From contig NZ_DJKE01000009.1 of the NCBI RefSeq assembly GCF_002434505.1, forward strand, positions 1-32,873: DNA of 32,873 nucleotides, given 5' to 3'. Source of the DNA: Brevundimonas sp. UBA6550. GTDB taxonomy: Bacteria; Pseudomonadota; Alphaproteobacteria; Caulobacterales; Caulobacteraceae. The stretch's first letter is position 1; each line of letters begins with the position of its first letter. A program made the translations under genes and the position numbers. Positions 1 to 6,992 of the stretch are shown here, in pieces. The notes under the pieces were generated by a model. It was given only the letters and a program-made list of their open reading frames with translations. It was not told the DNA's origin and searched no databases.

Positions 1-55
1 GTCGAGTAATCGACGACACGACCCGGCCTTCGGGCTGACTTGAGTAGCGTACAGA

Positions 56-92
56 GCGGCCCCCGGAGCGATCCGGGGGCCGCTTTTGCTTT
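56..92 (+). terminator. Intrinsic terminator of an upstream gene
   Basis: A perfect 12-bp stem (56-67 with 72-83, GC-rich) is closed by the tetraloop GCGA (68-71) and followed by TTTTGCTTT. Its gene lies upstream of the window. A possible stop codon TAA at 7-9 is too little to name it. Confidence 0.85.
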
Positions 93-113
93 GGGGCGAC
101 GGACACCCCATGC

Positions 114-220
114 CGTCACCCTCGGGCTCGACCCGAGGGCCGGGCGTCGGGCCGCCTTGCGTCGGAGGGGGCGCACAGCCCGATCCGCATCCGATCCTCG
201 GGTCGAGCCCGAGGATGACG
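114..220. repeat. Dyad intergenic repeat, copy A
   Basis: The outer arms (about 114-139 and 194-220) are inverted copies built on CCTCGGG-CTCGACCCGAGG and end in CGTCA / TGACG. The spacer is itself related, in reverse complement, to the spacer of the copy at 3164-3270: both share ATCGGGCTGTG-type and GACGCAA-type blocks. Palindromes of this kind are widespread between genes in Caulobacterales and create spurious frames reading DPRVEPEDDG. Confidence 0.85.
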
Positions 221-230
221 GGGGAGGTGG

Positions 231-265
231 GGAAGGCGGAAGGCGGAAGGCGGAAGGCGGAAGGC
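231..265. repeat. 7-bp tandem repeat, five exact copies
   Basis: GGAAGGC is repeated five times without error (231, 238, 245, 252, 259), followed by a degenerate purine-rich tail to about 280. It starts 10 bp after the dyad repeat ends. A 7-bp unit in non-coding DNA can change copy number by slippage. Confidence 0.9.
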
Positions 266-355
266 GGGAGACGGGAGAGGGCGCGCGTGTTTCGTCTGGC
301 GAGGGAGCGGCCTTGCCTGCAACCGCAAAGCCGGGTTTACGTTCGGAGACGGACG

Positions 356-371
356 TTAACCTTTCGGTAAC
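356..371 (+). promoter_or_regulatory. CtrA-like box TTAA-N7-GTAAC
   Basis: The sequence TTAA CCTTTCG GTAAC differs by one base from the CtrA consensus TTAA-N7-TTAA(C) of Caulobacterales cell-cycle promoters. It ends 3 bp before the ATG of the small lipoprotein gene, so a bound protein would cover the start region. Functional status is inference. Confidence 0.4.
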
Positions 372-374
372 CAC

Positions 375-509
375 ATGCGACGCGCCATTCGACTGGGTCT
401 TTTCATCGGCATCGTGATCGGCATGAGCGCCTGCGCCACGCAGTATGATGCCGACGGGCGGCCCGTTTCGGGGGCTTATGGCTCGGTCGAGGCGGGGCGG
501 ACGGGCTGA
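375..509 (+). CDS. Very small lipoprotein (44 aa)
   Basis: A 44-residue frame starts MRRAIRLGLF and runs through a hydrophobic stretch (about residues 5-19) into the lipobox M-S-A-C with the acceptor cysteine at residue 20. The mature part is only about 25 residues: small, Gly-rich and polar. That layout (Arg-rich n-region, hydrophobic core, lipobox) is what a type II signal peptide looks like, so a membrane-anchored lipoprotein is likely. No strong Shine-Dalgarno is visible; the upstream bases are occupied by a CtrA-like box. The next gene starts about 100 bp downstream on the same strand. I do not recognise a family and propose no function. Chance is possible at this length, but the lipobox in correct position argues for a real gene. 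Confidence 0.6.
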   Translation: MRRAIRLGLFIGIVIGMSACATQYDADGRPVSGAYGSVEAGRTG

Positions 510-605
510 GGGGCGAAGGAAAACGTGGCGCTGGCCGCCTTCCTGCCCTAATGTAGCGCCGCGGACGCCGAATGTTGCGCCGCGTTGGTCTCCAAAAACC
601 CCTAG

Positions 606-1940
606 ATGTTACTCATCGCTATTGCCGTCGTTCTGCTCCTGGTGGTGCTCAACGGCTTGTTCGCCATGACCGAATTGGCGGTCGTTTCTTCCCGACGGTC
701 AAAACTCCAGGCGCGGGCGGAAAGGGGAGATCGGGGAGCCAGGGCGGCGCTGAAGCTGTCGGAGGAGCCGACGCAGTTCCTGTCGGCCGTTCAGGTCGGC
801 ATCACCCTGATCGGCATTCTGGCGGGCGCCTATGGTCAGGCGACCATCGCGGGCGAGCTGGATCGGATTCTGGAAGTAGCCTTCCCGGCGCTGGCCGCCT
901 ATACCGAATTCTTCGCCACGGCCCTGGTGGTCGTGTGCATCACCTATGTCTCGCTGATCATCGGCGAACTGGTGCCCAAGCGCCTGGCGCTGATCTTCCC
1001 CGAGACGGTGGCGTCCAAGATGGCGGGGCCGATCTCCAGCCTGGCGATCGTGCTGAAGCCGTTCGTGCTGCTGCTGACCGCTTCGACCTCGGGCATATTG
1101 AAACTGCTGGGCGTCAAGGACCGCGACGGCTCGGACGTGACCCAGGAAGAGGTCGCCACCATCCTGGCCGAAGGCACCTCGGCCGGTCTGATCGAGCCGG
1201 AAGAGCAGGAGATGATCGAGGAGATCATGCGCCTGGGCGACCGTCCGGTGCGGGTGGCCATGACGCCGCGCCACGAAGTGTTCTGGATCGCCCTGGACGA
1301 CCCTGAAGAAGTGGTCCGCGAGGAAATCCGCACCTGCCCCTATTCGCGCATCGTGGTGGCGCGCGAGAACGACGTCGATAATCCGCTGGGCCTGGTGCAC
1401 AAGAAGGACCTGCTGGACGCCCTGTTGACCACGGGCAAGATCGACGTCGAGCCGCTGGTCGCCGAACCCGCCTTCATCCCGCAGTCGACCTCGGTGCTGA
1501 AGGCGCTGGAGATCCTGAAGGGGTCGCGGGTCCACATGGCCTTCATCGTCGACGAATACGGCGCCTTCGAAGGCGTGGTGACCGCCACCGACATCCTGGA
1601 GATGATCGCCGGCGACTTCGACGAGGGGCATGACGAGGAACAGGCCTGGATCCACCAGCGCGCCGACGGCAGCTGGCTGGTGGACGGCCAGACGGACCTG
1701 GACGACCTGGCCGACACCCTAGGCGAGGACTTCGGCGAGCATGAAGGCTTCCACACCGTGGCCGGCCTGATCCTGCACCAGATCTCGCGCGTGCCGGACG
1801 AGGGCGAAATCCTTCAGGTCGGGCGATTCGAAGTGGAGGTCGTGGACATGGACGATCGTCGCATCGACAAGCTGATCTTCAAGGAACTGATCAAGGCCCA
1901 GGACGAGCGCGACGCCGTGGCGGCCCATCTGGAAGACTAG
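606..1940 (+). CDS. CNNM/CBS domain membrane protein (HlyC/CorC family)
   Basis: A 444-residue inner-membrane protein. An N-terminal CNNM (DUF21) domain spans about residues 1-195 with several hydrophobic helices, beginning MLLIAIAVVLLLVVLNGLFA, and includes the conserved ITLIGILAGAYGQ and LIIGELVPKRLAL segments. Two CBS repeats follow (about 218-275 and 280-338; MTPRHEVFWI, then HMAFIVDEYGAFEGVVTATD). A CorC/HlyC C-terminal domain ends the protein (about 355-435). The family is annotated as hemolysin-like, but studied members act in Mg2+/Co2+ efflux or its regulation, with adenosine nucleotides binding the CBS pair. This is the usual full length. The start is the first ATG before the first membrane helix; its ribosome site is weak. 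The gene stands alone ahead of tRNA-Trp. The ion specificity is not visible in the sequence. Confidence 0.93.
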   Translation: MLLIAIAVVLLLVVLNGLFAMTELAVVSSRRSKLQARAERGDRGARAALKLSEEPTQFLSAVQVGITLIGILAGAYGQATIAGELDRILEVAFPALAAYTEFFATALVVVCITYVSLIIGELVPKRLALIFPETVASKMAGPISSLAIVLKPFVLLLTASTSGILKLLGVKDRDGSDVTQEEVATILAEGTSAGLIEPEEQEMIEEIMRLGDRPVRVAMTPRHEVFWIALDDPEEVVREEIRTCPYSRIVVARENDVDNPLGLVHKKDLLDALLTTGKIDVEPLVAEPAFIPQSTSVLKALEILKGSRVHMAFIVDEYGAFEGVVTATDILEMIAGDFDEGHDEEQAWIHQRADGSWLVDGQTDLDDLADTLGEDFGEHEGFHTVAGLILHQISRVPDEGEILQVGRFEVEVVDMDDRRIDKLIFKELIKAQDERDAVAAHLED

Positions 1941-1974
1941 CTGTCGCATTGGCGGGGATAGCGTCACATCGCCC

Positions 1975-2003
1975 TTGAAATGGCGGGCGGTGTGGGGCAT
2001 ACG
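1975..2003 (+). promoter_or_regulatory. Possible promoter for tRNA-Trp-secE-nusG
   Basis: TTGAAA (1975-1980) is separated by exactly 17 bp from CATACG (1998-2003), about 47 bp before the tRNA. The -35 match is good and the -10 match is poor, so this is a weak prediction. Confidence 0.3.
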
Positions 2004-2049
2004 CCCCCCTCTGGCGAACGCGCGGGCCGGACGGTTCGCGCGATTGTCT

Positions 2050-2125
2050 AGGAGTTTAGCTCAGCTGGTAGAGCACCGGTCTCCAAAACCGGGGGTCGTG
2101 GGTTCGAGTCCCTCAACTCCTGCCA
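2050..2125 (+). tRNA. tRNA-Trp (anticodon CCA)
   Basis: The 76-nt cloverleaf has a 7-bp acceptor stem (AGGAGTT 2050-2056 with AACTCCT 2115-2121), D-arm GCTC...GAGC, an anticodon arm CCGGT-CTCCAAA-ACCGG with anticodon CCA, a T-arm with GTTCGAGTC, discriminator G2122 and an encoded CCA tail (2123-2125). tRNA-Trp immediately before secE-nusG is a common arrangement in proteobacteria. Confidence 0.98.
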
Positions 2126-2195
2126 ATCCCCCCTGTCGCTTCCGGATGGGACTTCCCATCTGGGGCGACAGGAACAATTGTGTGAAGAGCAACTG

Positions 2196-2495
2196 ATGGC
2201 CAAGGCCAAAACTCCCGGCAAGCGGCCGCAAGGCAATGCAAAGCCCCAGGTCGCTGCGGCCGCCGCCGCCATCACGGTCGATTCGCCCGAGCCCAAGAAG
2301 CCCCGCACCAGCCCTGGCCAGTTCATCAGCCAGGTCCGCGCCGAGGGTCGCAAGATCGTGTGGCCCAGCCGCAAGGAGACCTGGATCACCTCGGTGATGG
2401 TCTTCATCATGGTGCTGATCGCCTCGATCTTCTTCTGGATCGTGGACACCGGCCTGGGTTACGCCTTCCGCTACATCATCGCTCTCGGATCCTGA
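2196..2495 (+). CDS. secE: Preprotein translocase subunit SecE
   Basis: A 99-residue SecE. It clamps the SecYEG channel that exports proteins across and into the inner membrane. The N-terminus is low-complexity and Ala/Pro-rich (residues 1-40). It is followed by the conserved amphipathic segment FISQVRAEGRKIVWPSRKET and one membrane helix (VMVFIMVLIASIFFWIV). This single-helix form is standard for bacteria other than enteric ones, which have three helices. ATG 2196 is chosen over the in-frame TTG at 2178 because MAKAK is a typical start and GAAGAG lies 6-11 bases upstream. nusG follows after 13 bp, the classical secE-nusG pair, probably cotranscribed with the tRNA. Confidence 0.96.
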   Translation: MAKAKTPGKRPQGNAKPQVAAAAAAITVDSPEPKKPRTSPGQFISQVRAEGRKIVWPSRKETWITSVMVFIMVLIASIFFWIVDTGLGYAFRYIIALGS

Positions 2496-2508
2496 GAAAG
2501 ACGCGCCC

Positions 2509-3084
2509 ATGACCGATGCAGCGCCCGCAAAGCCCGCCAATCCGCGCCACAAGTGGTACATCGTCAACGCCTATTCGAACTTCGAGAAGAAGGTCGCCGA
2601 GCAGCTGCGCGATCAGGCCAAACAGCAGGGCCTGGAAGACGCCTTCTCCGAAATCCTGGTTCCGACCGAGGACGTCGTCGAGATCCGTCGCGGCCGCAAG
2701 GTGAACTCCGAGCGCAAATTCTTCCCCGGCTATGTGCTGGTGAAGATGGAAATGACCGACCAAGCCTATCACCTGGTCAAGAACACGCCGAAGGTCACCG
2801 GCTTCCTGGGCGCGGCCGGCGGCACCAAGCCGCTGCCGGTCTCGGAACGTGAAGTTCAGAACATCATCGGCGCCGTGGAAGAGGGCGTCGAGCGTCCCAA
2901 GCCCACGATCCGCTTCGACATCGGCGAGAAGGTCAAGGTCATCGACGGCCCGTTCGCCAGCTTCGACGGCTCGGTCGAGAGCGTGGATGAGGAACACGCC
3001 CGCCTGCGCGTCGCCGTGTCGATCTTCGGCCGCGCCACGCCGGTCGAACTGGAATACGCCCAGGTGGAGAAGGTCGCGGGTTGA
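2509..3084 (+). CDS. nusG: Transcription termination/antitermination protein NusG
   Basis: A 191-residue NusG. It binds the RNA polymerase clamp, suppresses pausing, and couples the polymerase to the ribosome (through S10) or to Rho. The N-terminal NGN domain spans about residues 14-120 (HKWYIVNAYSNFEKKVAEQL, then KFFPGYVLVKMEM). A short linker leads to the KOW domain, about 138-190 (IGEKVKVIDGPFASFDGSVE). Length and motifs are normal. The start is ATG 2509, 13 bp after the secE stop, with a modest purine-rich GAGAAAG upstream. A strong terminator follows 26 bp after the stop, so nusG and rplK are separate transcription units here. Confidence 0.98.
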   Translation: MTDAAPAKPANPRHKWYIVNAYSNFEKKVAEQLRDQAKQQGLEDAFSEILVPTEDVVEIRRGRKVNSERKFFPGYVLVKMEMTDQAYHLVKNTPKVTGFLGAAGGTKPLPVSEREVQNIIGAVEEGVERPKPTIRFDIGEKVKVIDGPFASFDGSVESVDEEHARLRVAVSIFGRATPVELEYAQVEKVAG

Positions 3085-3109
3085 GGCCGGCGCACCGACG
3101 AGGATTTGA

Positions 3110-3137
3110 AGCCGCGTCCGAGAGGGCGCGGCTTTTT
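3110..3137 (+). terminator. Intrinsic terminator after nusG
   Basis: A 10-bp stem with one G-U pair (3110-3119 with 3124-3133) is capped by the GNRA loop GAGA (3120-3123), with a five-T run at 3133-3137. It closes the tRNA-Trp-secE-nusG unit. Confidence 0.88.
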
Positions 3138-3163
3138 CGTTTCGGGTGATGACGTTCCAACAC

Positions 3164-3270
3164 CGTCATCCTCGAGCTTGACCCGAGGATCGGACGCGGA
3201 TCGGGCTGTGTGTCGCCCCAGACGCAATGCGGCGGACGATCCGGTCCTCGGGTCAAGCCCGAGGATGACG
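3164..3270. repeat. Dyad intergenic repeat, copy B
   Basis: The outer arms CGTCATCCTCG... (3164-3190) and ...CGAGGATGACG (about 3244-3270) are inverted. The whole 107-bp unit is the reverse-complement version of copy A at 114-220 and has the same length. It lies between the nusG terminator and the rplK promoter/leader. Confidence 0.88.
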
Positions 3271-3370
3271 AAGCGGGGGAGGGTTGCGCGTCAGCCGCGT
3301 TGCCTTTCCCGTCCCCCTCTGTTACACGCGCGCCTTCGCTCGGCGGGCCTTGGTTCGTGGAGCGGCAAAT

Positions 3371-3399
3371 CCGTGGGAGGCAGCCATGCCGGACCACGG
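3371..3399 (+). promoter_or_regulatory. rplK leader hairpin, candidate L1 autoregulatory site
   Basis: CCGTGG (3371-3376) pairs perfectly with CCACGG (3394-3399). Inside, after an asymmetric GA/GGA internal loop, GGC (3379-3381) pairs with GCC (3388-3390). In many bacteria L1 represses rplK-rplA by binding a leader structure that mimics its 23S site, built from two short helices around an asymmetric purine-rich loop. The resemblance is suggestive only. Confidence 0.4.
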
Positions 3400-3446
3400 C
3401 TCACCGGCCCTGCGTTCGTTCGTCGGGTCATTCATAGGAGAGACCA

Positions 3447-3878
3447 ATGGCCAAGAAGATTCTCGGCTATATCAAGCTGCAAGTGCCGGCCGGTTCGGCC
3501 ACGCCTTCGCCCCCGATCGGCCCGGCTCTGGGTCAACGCGGCGTGAACATCATGGGCTTCTGCAAGGAGTTCAACGCACGCACCGAGAAGGAAGCCAAGG
3601 GCACCCCGCTTCCGACCGTCATCACCGTCTATCAGGACAAGTCGTTCACCTTCATCACCAAGACGCCCCCGGCGACCTGGTACCTGAAGCAGGCCACCGG
3701 CCTGAAGTCGGGCTCCAAGCTGGTCGGCCGTGAAGTCGCCGGCAAGATCACGCAGACGCAACTGCGCGAGATCGCCGAGAAGAAGATGAAGGATCTGAAC
3801 GCCAACGACATCGACGCGGCGGCCAAGATCATCGAAGGCTCCGCCCGCGCGATGGGCCTGGAAGTGGTGGAGGGCTAA
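3447..3878 (+). CDS. rplK: 50S ribosomal protein L11
   Basis: A 143-residue L11. It binds helices 43/44 of 23S rRNA at the base of the GTPase-associated centre, where it meets the L10-L12 stalk, elongation factors and RelA. The N-terminal domain (about 1-70) carries [20 protein letters not shown], the Pro-rich site targeted by thiostrepton-type drugs. The C-terminal RNA-binding domain follows (about 75-143; [20 protein letters not shown]). Length is standard. AGGAGAG sits just before ATG 3447. rplA follows after 3 bp, so the two are cotranscribed and probably translationally coupled. Confidence 0.98.
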   Translation: MAKKILGYIKLQVPAGSATPSPPIGPALGQRGVNIMGFCKEFNARTEKEAKGTPLPTVITVYQDKSFTFITKTPPATWYLKQATGLKSGSKLVGREVAGKITQTQLREIAEKKMKDLNANDIDAAAKIIEGSARAMGLEVVEG

Positions 3879-3881
3879 TCC

Positions 3882-4571
3882 ATGGCTAAGCAAACCAAGG
3901 CTCAAAAGGCCCGCACCGGCGTCACCCAAGACCTGCTGCCCTTCTCCGACGCCATCAAGCTGGCCAAGGAAAACGCCAAGTCGAAGTTCGACGAATCCCT
4001 GGAAATCGCCGTCAACCTGGGCGTCGATCCGCGTCACGCCGACCAACAGGTCCGCGGCGTGGTGAACCTGCCTTCGGGCACGGGCCGTGACGTTCGCGTC
4101 GCCGTCTTCGCCAAGGACGCCAAGGCCGCCGAAGCCATCGCAGCCGGCGCCGAACACGTCGGCGCCGAGGATCTGTACGAGAAGATCGCCGGAGGCTTCA
4201 TGGAGTTCGACCGCGTGATCGCGTCGCCGGACATGATGGCCCTGGTCGGCCGTCTGGGTAAGGTGCTGGGCCCGCGCGGCCTGATGCCGAACCCCAAGGT
4301 CGGCACCGTGACCCCGAACGTGGCCCAGGCCGTCAAGGACGCCAAGGGCGGCGCCGTGGAGTTCCGCGTCGAGAAGGCGGGCATCGTCCACGCCGGCATC
4401 GGCAAGGTGTCCTTCACCCAGGACGCCCTGGAAGCCAACGTGAAGGCTATCGTGGACGCCCTGGTGCGGTCCAAGCCGTCGGGCGCCAAGGGCACCTATG
4501 TGAAGCGCATCAGCCTGTCGACCACGATGGGCCCGGGCTTCAAGGTCGACCCGGCCTCGCTGGGCGCCTGA
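3882..4571 (+). CDS. rplA: 50S ribosomal protein L1
   Basis: A 229-residue L1. It forms the mobile stalk next to the ribosomal E site and helps move deacylated tRNA out. In many bacteria it also represses its own operon. Recognisable segments are [20 protein letters not shown] near the N-terminus, the second-domain block [19 protein letters not shown] with GTVTPN, and the C-terminal [18 protein letters not shown]. The length is normal. The start codon lies 3 bp after the rplK stop, and GGAGGG in the rplK tail acts as the ribosome site. The operon ends at the strong terminator at 4623-4654. Confidence 0.98.
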   Translation: MAKQTKAQKARTGVTQDLLPFSDAIKLAKENAKSKFDESLEIAVNLGVDPRHADQQVRGVVNLPSGTGRDVRVAVFAKDAKAAEAIAAGAEHVGAEDLYEKIAGGFMEFDRVIASPDMMALVGRLGKVLGPRGLMPNPKVGTVTPNVAQAVKDAKGGAVEFRVEKAGIVHAGIGKVSFTQDALEANVKAIVDALVRSKPSGAKGTYVKRISLSTTMGPGFKVDPASLGA

Positions 4572-4622
4572 TAGGCTCAAGCTGCGGCGCGCTCCGCGCG
4601 TCGCGACGGGTTGAAAAGATGA

Positions 4623-4654
4623 AGGCCCCGGAGAGCGATCTCCGGGGCCTTTTT
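4623..4654 (+). terminator. Intrinsic terminator after rplA
   Basis: A perfect 12-bp stem (4623-4634 with 4639-4650) with a GCGA tetraloop (4635-4638) and five Ts. It lies between rplA and the convergent NAD(P)H-binding protein gene. A short U-rich tract on the other strand may make it partly bidirectional. Confidence 0.93.
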
Positions 4655-4659
4655 CGTGG

Positions 4660-5268
4660 TCAGTAGGCGGCGGTGAAGCGGGCGCGGCTGTGGCGGTGCT
4701 GCTCCAGCTCGTCGACCATGGCGATGGCGTAGTCGGCGAAGCTGATCCGGCTGTCGCCGTTTGCGTCCACGACCAGCTGGTCGCCGCCGGTGCGATAGGC
4801 GCCGGTGCGGGGGCCTTCCTCGATCAGGGCGGCGGGGGAGAAGAAGGTCCAGTCGATCTCCTTCTCGTGGCGCAGGTCGTCCAGGAAGGTCAGGCCGCCC
4901 TTGGCGATGGGCTTCCATTCGGCCGGGAACTGGGGCGTGTCGAACAGCAGGACGCCGGGCGCGACCTCCAGGCTGGCGGCGCCGCCGGTGACGAGCAGGC
5001 GCGGAACGCCGGCGGTCTTCAGCGCGCCGAGCAGGGTTTCGGCGGGCACGTCGAAGTGAAGGGCGCTGATGACCGCGTCCGACCCCTTGATCAGATCGGC
5101 CAGGGCGGCCGGATCGGAGGCGTCGCCGGCGACGGGAGTGACGCCGGACGCGGCGGGAATGGCGTCGGGCTTGCGGGCGATGGCCGTGACCGAATGGCCG
5201 CGAGAGGCCAGCTCCTTGGTAATCTCCGATCCGGCGCGGCCGCTGGCGCCGAGGACTGCGACTTTCAT
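4660..5268 (-). CDS. NAD(P)H-binding oxidoreductase-like protein
   Basis: A 202-residue single-domain Rossmann protein of the NmrA-like / NAD(P)H-binding (YwnB-type) group. The N-terminus MKVAVLGASGRAG carries the GxxGxxG dinucleotide motif at residues 7-13. An acidic patch follows (VAGDASDPAAL), then ISALHF and a conserved LLVTGGAASL strand. The short length and lack of a YxxxK pair separate it from classical SDR enzymes, so it may be a redox sensor or quinone/flavin-type reductase rather than a sugar-type SDR. The start at 5268 is preceded by AGGAG at good spacing. It is divergent from an HxlR regulator with only 53 bp between them, a frequent pairing in which the regulator controls the enzyme. 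The substrate is unknown. Confidence 0.88.
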   Translation of the reverse strand: MKVAVLGASGRAGSEITKELASRGHSVTAIARKPDAIPAASGVTPVAGDASDPAALADLIKGSDAVISALHFDVPAETLLGALKTAGVPRLLVTGGAASLEVAPGVLLFDTPQFPAEWKPIAKGGLTFLDDLRHEKEIDWTFFSPAALIEEGPRTGAYRTGGDQLVVDANGDSRISFADYAIAMVDELEQHRHSRARFTAAY

Positions 5269-5282
5269 GGAAGGCTCCTGTT

Positions 5283-5310
5283 GGTTTCCAATGGATACCA
5301 GGTGCGGTAT
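5283..5310. promoter_or_regulatory. Candidate HxlR operator in the divergent promoter region
   Basis: Two overlapping dyads fill the 53-bp gap: GGTTTCC-AAT-GGATACC (5283-5299, one mismatch) and ATACC-N6-GGTAT (5295-5310, perfect). Their position between the divergent starts fits a dimeric winged-helix regulator acting on both genes. Confidence 0.45.
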
Positions 5311-5321
5311 GGAAGGCGACC

Positions 5322-5738
5322 ATGCAAGACGGCACCTTTTCCTCACCTGGTCACCTGGACGAAACCTGGATGCGCGGCGACGTCTTCGCCGCCGACTGTC
5401 CGACCCGCCAACTGCTGGACCGGATCGCGGACAAGTGGAGCACCCTGGTCCTGATCGTGCTGGGGCAGGGGCCGATCCGGTTCAACGCGCTGAAGCAGCG
5501 GGTGGACGGGGTGTCGCAGAAGATGCTGAGCCAGACGCTGAAATCGCTGGAGCGCGACGGGCTGGTGTCGCGCTCGGTCGTGGCCACCGTGCCGGTGTCG
5601 GTGACCTATGCGGTGACGCCGCTGGGGATGACGCTGATGGCCGCCATGCAGTCGATGATCGACTGGGCCGAGACGCGGATGCCCGATGTTGCTGCGGCCC
5701 AGGCCGATTACGACCGGCGATCCCCGGAGACCCACTGA
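5322..5738 (+). CDS. HxlR family winged-helix transcriptional regulator
   Basis: A 138-residue regulator. The HxlR domain covers about residues 24-115: a conserved cysteine at 26 in DCPTRQLLDRIADKWS, the recognition-helix region LKQRVDGVSQKMLSQTLKSL, then the wing and the usual YAVTPLGMTL tail. HxlR proteins bind as dimers to palindromes. Several (for example YodB) sense quinones, aldehydes or disulfide stress through an N-terminal cysteine equivalent to this one, so redox or electrophile sensing is plausible but not shown. The gene is divergent from an NAD(P)H-binding protein gene, its probable target. The stop codon lies inside the loop of its terminator. Confidence 0.94.
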   Translation: MQDGTFSSPGHLDETWMRGDVFAADCPTRQLLDRIADKWSTLVLIVLGQGPIRFNALKQRVDGVSQKMLSQTLKSLERDGLVSRSVVATVPVSVTYAVTPLGMTLMAAMQSMIDWAETRMPDVAAAQADYDRRSPETH

Positions 5739-5758
5739 GCGGCGTCTCCGGCTTTTTT
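5724..5758 (+). terminator. Intrinsic terminator overlapping the hxlR-type gene stop
   Basis: An 8-bp stem CCGGAGAC/GTCTCCGG (5724-5731 with 5744-5751) encloses a 12-nt loop that contains the TGA stop, with six Ts at 5753-5758. Ribosomes finishing translation would sit on the hairpin, so termination may respond to translation. Confidence 0.82.
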
Positions 5759-5820
5759 ATCGCGGCCGGCGAACGGCCACGCTCCACCCGCGTTCCTGTC
5801 GCGACCTTGAAGGGGGCGAT

Positions 5821-6900
5821 ATGTTCGGTTTGGCGAAGTTGAGGGGCGACAAGCCCGTGATGGGCGGCGATCCCTGGAAGGGGCGGCTGGCGTTCGGGGC
5901 GATCGTGCTGGTGGCCGGCTATTTCGTCGTCCAGCTGGTGGTGACGCTGCAGACCCTGTGGCTGCTGATCTTCGGCGCCATCGTGGTGGCGGTGATCCTG
6001 CGGGCCCTGGCCGATCCCATCGTGCGCTGGCTGAAGGCGCCGGACCCGCTGGCGGTGTTCCTGTCGCTGCTGATCGTGGTGGCGGTGCTGGCCGGGGTGC
6101 TGGCCCTGTTCGGCGCCCAGATCGCGGACCAGGTGAACGCCTTGGCCGCCATCGTGCCCCAGGGCTGGGCCCAGGTGCAGACCTGGATCGAGGCCCAGCC
6201 CTATGCCGCGCAGGTGCTGGAGCAGCTGCAGAACCTGGGCAGCCGCGCGGGCGAGGCCCTGCAGGTGGCGCAGAAGTTCGCCCTGGGCTTCGCCTCGGGC
6301 GTGACGACGCTGGTGCTGGTGATCGTGGCGGGCGTGTTCCTGGCCATCGAACCCGCCAAGTCGCGAGAGGGGCTGCTGTCGATCCTGCCCATGAGCAGGC
6401 GCGCCCGGATGCGCGAGGTGCTGAACGCCTGCGGCACGGCGCTGAAGGGCTGGCTGAAGGCGCAGCTGTTCTCCATGGTTCTGGTCGGCACCCTGACCGG
6501 GATCGGCCTGGCCATCATCGGCGTGCCGTCGGCGCTGGGGCTGGGGCTGCTGACGGGGCTGGCGCAGTTCGTGCCTATCGTCGGGCCGATCGTCTCGACC
6601 ATTCCCTCGGTGCTGGTGGCGGCGACCCAAGGGTGGGAGACGGCGCTGCTGGCCGTGCTGGTCCACGTCATCATCTCCCAGCTGGAGAGCAACTTCATCA
6701 CCCCGATGGTGCAGAAGAACGTGGCCAATCTGCCGGTCGTGCTGGGCATCTTCGCCGTGGTGGGGATAGGCACCCTGTTCGGGCCGCTGGGGGTGCTGTT
6801 CGCCACGCCGCTGGCCCTGGTGCTGCACACGCTGGTCACGATGCTGTATCGTCAGGACGTGCTGCACGATCCCGACGCCAAGGCGCCGGGACAGAAATAA
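5821..6900 (+). CDS. AI-2E family transporter (PerM/TqsA-like)
   Basis: A 359-residue polytopic membrane protein. It begins with a cytoplasmic stretch, then hydrophobic helices (residues about 25-60, 75-100), a soluble loop of about 100 residues rich in Gln and Ala, further helices, and the family block near the C-terminus: IISQLESNFITPMVQKN, LPVVLGIFAVVGIG and LFGPLGVLFATPLALVLH. Members include exporters linked to autoinducer-2 and, in other bacteria, Na+(Li+)/H+ antiport; the substrate cannot be read from sequence. ATG 5821 is chosen over upstream frames because AAGGGGGCG lies 3-11 bases upstream and the preceding codons belong to the previous gene and terminator. It appears monocistronic. 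Confidence 0.93.
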   Translation: MFGLAKLRGDKPVMGGDPWKGRLAFGAIVLVAGYFVVQLVVTLQTLWLLIFGAIVVAVILRALADPIVRWLKAPDPLAVFLSLLIVVAVLAGVLALFGAQIADQVNALAAIVPQGWAQVQTWIEAQPYAAQVLEQLQNLGSRAGEALQVAQKFALGFASGVTTLVLVIVAGVFLAIEPAKSREGLLSILPMSRRARMREVLNACGTALKGWLKAQLFSMVLVGTLTGIGLAIIGVPSALGLGLLTGLAQFVPIVGPIVSTIPSVLVAATQGWETALLAVLVHVIISQLESNFITPMVQKNVANLPVVLGIFAVVGIGTLFGPLGVLFATPLALVLHTLVTMLYRQDVLHDPDAKAPGQK

Positions 6901-6992
6901 TCCGCTCGTCCGTGCGCTGACAACTTGACGCAGCCGGCGCGATCCCGTTTCGAGAGCGCGCCGAACGGCCGCCGCCGTCGAGGAGCAAGGAC

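Larger units (their letters stand above)
1..374. other. Gene-free leading stretch
   Basis: No convincing gene lies here. The stretch holds an intrinsic terminator (56-92) for a gene whose body is outside the window, a dyad repeat (114-220), a five-copy 7-bp tandem repeat (231-265) and a CtrA-like box (356-371) just before a small lipoprotein gene. Open frames across it are repeat-encoded and do not resemble proteins. Confidence 0.7.
3085..3446. other. Gene-free stretch between nusG and rplK
   Basis: No gene. It contains the nusG terminator (3110-3137), dyad repeat copy B (3164-3270), a possible weak promoter (TTGCCT 3300-3305, 16-bp spacer, TTACAC 3322-3327) and a two-step hairpin in the rplK leader (3371-3399). 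Confidence 0.7.

Noticed and set aside
1..43. End of a coding region at the left edge
   Set aside because: A stop at 7-9 (and others in the remaining frames) leaves too few codons to support any gene.
2178..2195. TTG start adding six residues to SecE
   Set aside because: ATG 2196 gives the usual MAKAK-type start with a GAAGAG site. The extension looks like untranslated leader.
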